From NCBI GenBank assembly GCA_036788215.1, contig DAIQNV010000106.1, positions 1-7,881 on the forward strand: a stretch of 7,881 nt of DNA, given 5' to 3'. This document shows positions 5,870-7,881 of this stretch, in pieces. The notes beneath the pieces were generated by a model. The model was not told where the DNA came from. It saw only the letters and a list, made by a program, of their open reading frames with translations, and did not search any database. Every line of letters starts with the position of its first letter. Within the stretch, counting starts at the first letter, position 1. The position numbers and the translations under genes were made by a program. This DNA comes from DAIQNV01 sp036788215. GTDB lineage: Bacteria; Planctomycetota; Phycisphaerae; Phycisphaerales; UBA1924.

Positions 5870-6481
5870 ATGCCCGCCGCGGGAGTGACCTACCAGCGCA
5901 CGCGCGAGATGACGATCGACGAGCTTTTGCTCGAGAACCGGATCGTGTTCCTCGTGGGCGAGATCAACCACGCGAGCGCGAGCCGCGTGATGATGCAGAT
6001 GCTCTACCTTGAGAATCAGCGTCGTGGGCAGGAGATCAACCTGTACATCAACAGCCCGGGCGGTGCTGTGGATGACACGCTGGCGATCTACGACACGATG
6101 CAGTTCCTGGGGTCGAGCGTGGCGACCTACTGCATCGGTCGGGCGTACTCGGGTGCGGCCCTGCTGCTGACCTCGGGCGCGGCGGGGAAGCGGTTCATCC
6201 TCCCGCACGCGAAGGTGATGATCCACCAGCCCTACGGGGGCGTGACCGGGCAGGCGGAGGACATCCGGCTGCAGGCGGAGCAGATCATCAAGAGCAAGCA
6301 GGCGCTGATCGACATCCTGGCGCGGCACACGGGCCAGACGCAGGAGCGGATCCGCGAGGACTCGGAGCGGGACAAGTACTTCAGCGCGGACGAGGCGAAG
6401 GCCTACGGGCTGGTCGACGAGGTCCTGACCAAGCCCCCGGCGGGCGGCACGGCGGCGGACCCCGCGCACACGAACCTGTGA
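5870..6481 (+). CDS. clpP: ATP-dependent Clp protease proteolytic subunit, divergent paralogue (ClpP1)
   Basis: ClpP is the serine peptidase barrel that degrades proteins unfolded by ClpX, ClpA or ClpC in the cytoplasm. The 203 residues keep the fold: LYINSPGG at 58-65, the nucleophile elbow with Ser94, MIHQP with His119, and DSERDKY with Asp168, so the Ser-His-Asp triad is complete. Two features are unusual. The elbow reads CIGRAYSGAA where most ClpPs have GQAASMGA, putting Arg in the Gln position and Tyr before the Ser. The N-terminus (YQRTREMTIDELLLENRIVF) lacks the usual RGERSFDIYSRLLKER helix sequence and is several residues shorter, which would alter the axial pore loops. The C-terminus (about 188-203) is a loose Ala/Pro/Gly tail. 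The start is supported by a GAGGA site. It is the first gene of clpP1-clpP2-HAD; 111 bp separate it from clpP2. It probably forms part of a mixed ClpP1/ClpP2 particle (inference). Confidence 0.95.
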   Translation: MPAAGVTYQRTREMTIDELLLENRIVFLVGEINHASASRVMMQMLYLENQRRGQEINLYINSPGGAVDDTLAIYDTMQFLGSSVATYCIGRAYSGAALLLTSGAAGKRFILPHAKVMIHQPYGGVTGQAEDIRLQAEQIIKSKQALIDILARHTGQTQERIREDSERDKYFSADEAKAYGLVDEVLTKPPAGGTAADPAHTNL

Positions 6482-6491
6482 CGGACCAATC

Positions 6492-6541
6492 TATTTGAGC
6501 GCAAGGCATATTTGAGCGCAAGGCATATCGACCGCAAGGCA
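6492..6541 (+). repeat. 17-bp tandem repeat between clpP1 and clpP2
   Basis: TATTTGAGCGCAAGGCA occurs twice exactly (6492-6508 and 6509-6525). A third 16-bp copy follows, TATCGACCGCAAGGCA (6526-6541), which has lost one base and carries substitutions. The array is AT-richer than its surroundings and starts 10 bp after the clpP1 stop codon. It is unrelated in sequence to the heptamers near ggt. Confidence 0.88.
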
Positions 6542-6582
6542 CAGAGATCGCCCCAGCAAGTCGCGCCCTACGGGGCGGGAGC

Positions 6583-6586
6583 GGAG
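6583..6586 (+). promoter_or_regulatory. Ribosome binding site of clpP2
   Basis: GGAG followed by six bases and the ATG at 6593. It supports this ATG over an in-frame TTG at 6512 that lies inside the tandem repeat. Confidence 0.7.
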
Positions 6587-6592
6587 ACTCGG

Positions 6593-7207
6593 ATGACATC
6601 GAACAGCTACCTGGTCCCGATCGTGATCGAGCAGACCGGCCGCGGGGAGCGGTCGTACGACATCTACAGCCGGCTCCTGAAGGACCGGATCATTTTCGTG
6701 GGCGGCGGCGTTCACGACGAGATGGCGAACCTGATCGTCGCGCAGCTCCTGTTCCTGGCGAACGAGGACGCGAAGGCGGACATCCACATGTACGTCAACT
6801 CCCCGGGCGGGAGCGTGACCGCGGGCCTGGGCATCGTGGACACGATGCGGTTCATCAAGCCCGACGTGTGCACCTACATCATCGGCCAGGCGGCGAGCAT
6901 GGGCAGCGTGATCGCGGCCTGCGGGACGAAGGGCAAGCGGTACACGCTGCGGAACGCCCGGAACCTGATGCACCAGCCCCTGATCAGCGGGATCATGGAA
7001 GGGCAGGCGACGGACCTCGAGATCGAGGCGAAGGAGATGCTCCGCATCCGCGAGCGGCTCTACAACCTCTACGCCGAGCAGACCGGCCAGGACCCCAAGA
7101 AGATCGAGCGGGACTGCGACCGGAACAAGTGGCTCGATGACGAGGAGATGGTCGAGTACGGGCTCGTCGACGGCGTCCTCGAGACCATGCCGGGCAAGGG
7201 CGAATGA
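6593..7207 (+). CDS. clpP: ATP-dependent Clp protease proteolytic subunit, canonical form with Asn in the triad (ClpP2)
   Basis: The 204 residues align closely with E. coli ClpP along the whole chain: LVPIVIEQTGRGERSYDIYSRLLKDR at the N-terminus, MYVNSPGGSVTAG at 66-78, GQAASMGS with nucleophile Ser102, and LMHQP with His127. The third catalytic position differs. ERDTERDRF of E. coli, whose second Asp of DTERD is catalytic, is ERDCDRNKW here, which places Asn178 at that site. Asn in this position is known from Listeria ClpP1, which I recall as active mainly in a mixed complex with ClpP2. The hydrophobic N-terminal loop and usual length suggest normal docking of a Clp ATPase. The ATG at 6593 has a GGAG site and begins at the family N-terminus; only a short propeptide, if any, is present. 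It lies downstream of clpP1, and its stop overlaps the next start (ATGA, 7204-7207), so translation is probably coupled. Confidence 0.97.
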   Translation: MTSNSYLVPIVIEQTGRGERSYDIYSRLLKDRIIFVGGGVHDEMANLIVAQLLFLANEDAKADIHMYVNSPGGSVTAGLGIVDTMRFIKPDVCTYIIGQAASMGSVIAACGTKGKRYTLRNARNLMHQPLISGIMEGQATDLEIEAKEMLRIRERLYNLYAEQTGQDPKKIERDCDRNKWLDDEEMVEYGLVDGVLETMPGKGE

Positions 7208-7881
7208 CGGATCGCGTCCCTCTTGAGCGTCCGGGTCTCGTCATCTTCGATTGCGACGGCGTGCTGGTGGACACCGAGCCGGTGACGCTGCGCGTGCTGA
7301 CGGAGTGGATCGGCTCTGTTGGCCTGAAGATCACCGTTGAGGAGGTCACGACCCGGTTCAAGGGGCGTGACATCGCGGTGATCCAGGCGGAGGTGGAGGA
7401 GGCGATCGGGCGGGGCGTGCCCGATTTCGTCGAGGGGTACCGCACGAACATGTTCAGGGCGTTCGAGGCGGGGATCGGCCCTGTGGAGGGGGCGATCGCG
7501 ACGCTCGATGCGCTGGACGCTGCGGGCATCCCCTGGTGCGTGGCGAGCAACGGGCCCCGGTCGAAGATGAAGGCTTCGCTGAGTTCCGCGGGGCTGCTGC
7601 AGCGTGTTGGCGGGCTGGAAGTGACGCCCGATGCCCGGGTCTTCAGCGCGTACGACATCGAGAAGTGGAAGCCCGAGCCGGACTTGTTTCTGCACGCCGC
7701 AGAGAAGATGGGCGTGAGCCCCGAGCGGAGCGTGGTGGTCGAGGACTCGGTGAGCGGCGTGGAGGCGGCGACGCGAGCCGGGATGCGGTGCATCGCGTTC
7801 GCGGATCTGACGCCTGCTGCGGAGCTGCGCGGGGCGACGGTGGTGGTGGAGTCGATGGGGGCGGTGGCGGGGGTGCTGGGG
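7204..7881 (+). CDS. HAD-superfamily phosphatase, YieH/beta-phosphoglucomutase-like (cut by right edge)
   Basis: The 226 visible codons, with no stop before the edge, carry all HAD motifs. Motif I is FDCDGVLVDTEP (nucleophile Asp16, acid/base Asp18), motif II is CVASNGP (Ser115, Asn116), motif III Lys156 lies in DIEKWKPEPD, and motif IV is VVEDSVSGVEA (Glu180, Asp181). A helical cap lies between motifs I and II (about 25-90). The stretch SNGPRSKM through YDIEKWKPEPDLFLHAAEKM is notably like E. coli YieH, a 6-phosphogluconate phosphatase. A sugar-phosphate phosphatase is therefore the best guess; a mutase or a phosphoglycolate phosphatase is possible. The visible length nearly completes a normal protein of about 220-235 residues. 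The ATG overlaps the clpP2 stop by ATGA, with a weak AAGGG just upstream, so it is translated with the clpP genes. Why a phosphatase is coupled to the Clp protease is unclear. Confidence 0.9.
   Translation, partial: MTDRVPLERPGLVIFDCDGVLVDTEPVTLRVLTEWIGSVGLKITVEEVTTRFKGRDIAVIQAEVEEAIGRGVPDFVEGYRTNMFRAFEAGIGPVEGAIATLDALDAAGIPWCVASNGPRSKMKASLSSAGLLQRVGGLEVTPDARVFSAYDIEKWKPEPDLFLHAAEKMGVSPERSVVVEDSVSGVEAATRAGMRCIAFADLTPAAELRGATVVVESMGAVAGVLG

Larger units (their letters stand above)
6482..6592. other. clpP1-clpP2 intergenic spacer
   Basis: These 111 bp contain the 17-bp tandem repeat (6492-6541), then unremarkable GC-rich sequence and the clpP2 ribosome binding site. No Rho-independent terminator is visible, so read-through from clpP1 to clpP2 is expected. 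No strong promoter pair was identified. Confidence 0.6.

Noticed and set aside
6512..6592. TTG at 6512 as the clpP2 start
   Set aside because: It lies in the tandem repeat. The 27 added residues have no ClpP homology, whereas the ATG at 6593 has a GGAG site and the family N-terminus.

Overview
The window is a GC-rich chromosomal stretch, clearly above 60% G+C by eye. It most likely comes from a planctomycete, probably of the class Phycisphaerae. The basis is a tandem pair of different ClpP proteins of the type I associate with planctomycetes, a long YidC with an Ala/Pro-rich linker, and weak or absent Shine-Dalgarno sites at several genes. The taxon is an inference from remembered sequence style; no marker gene proves it.

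Layout. The left part (1-5475) reads leftward on the minus strand, in the order metallophosphoesterase, yidC, a gamma-glutamyltransferase (ggt), and the 5' end of mnmE, which runs off the left edge. yidC next to mnmE is the classical rpmH-rnpA-yidC-jag-mnmE neighbourhood. Here a ggt gene sits between them, with short tandem repeats in both of its flanks. The mnmE fragment is not among the obvious long reading frames and was recognised by translating 243 down to 1. Its N-terminus matches MnmE for about 50 codons and then reads through a palindromic repeat of the RIME/REP kind.

The right part (5870-7881) reads rightward: clpP1, clpP2 and a HAD-family phosphatase cut off by the right edge. clpP2 and the HAD gene overlap as ATGA. 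The two ClpP proteins differ. ClpP1 has a full Ser-His-Asp triad but a changed nucleophile elbow and a short N-terminus. ClpP2 is canonical except for Asn where the catalytic Asp is expected. This suggests a mixed ClpP1/ClpP2 peptidase. A 394-bp divergent region (5476-5869) holds a plausible promoter for the leftward genes, a weak -10 candidate for clpP1 and a nested inverted repeat.

The genes are mostly housekeeping: membrane protein insertion, tRNA modification, proteolysis, glutathione or peptide turnover, and phosphatases. I see no defence system, CRISPR array, transposase, tRNA or rRNA. The unusual signal lies in the intergenic DNA. Three gaps carry three unrelated short tandem repeats (15-, 7- and 17-bp units), and a palindromic repeat lies inside an open reading frame.
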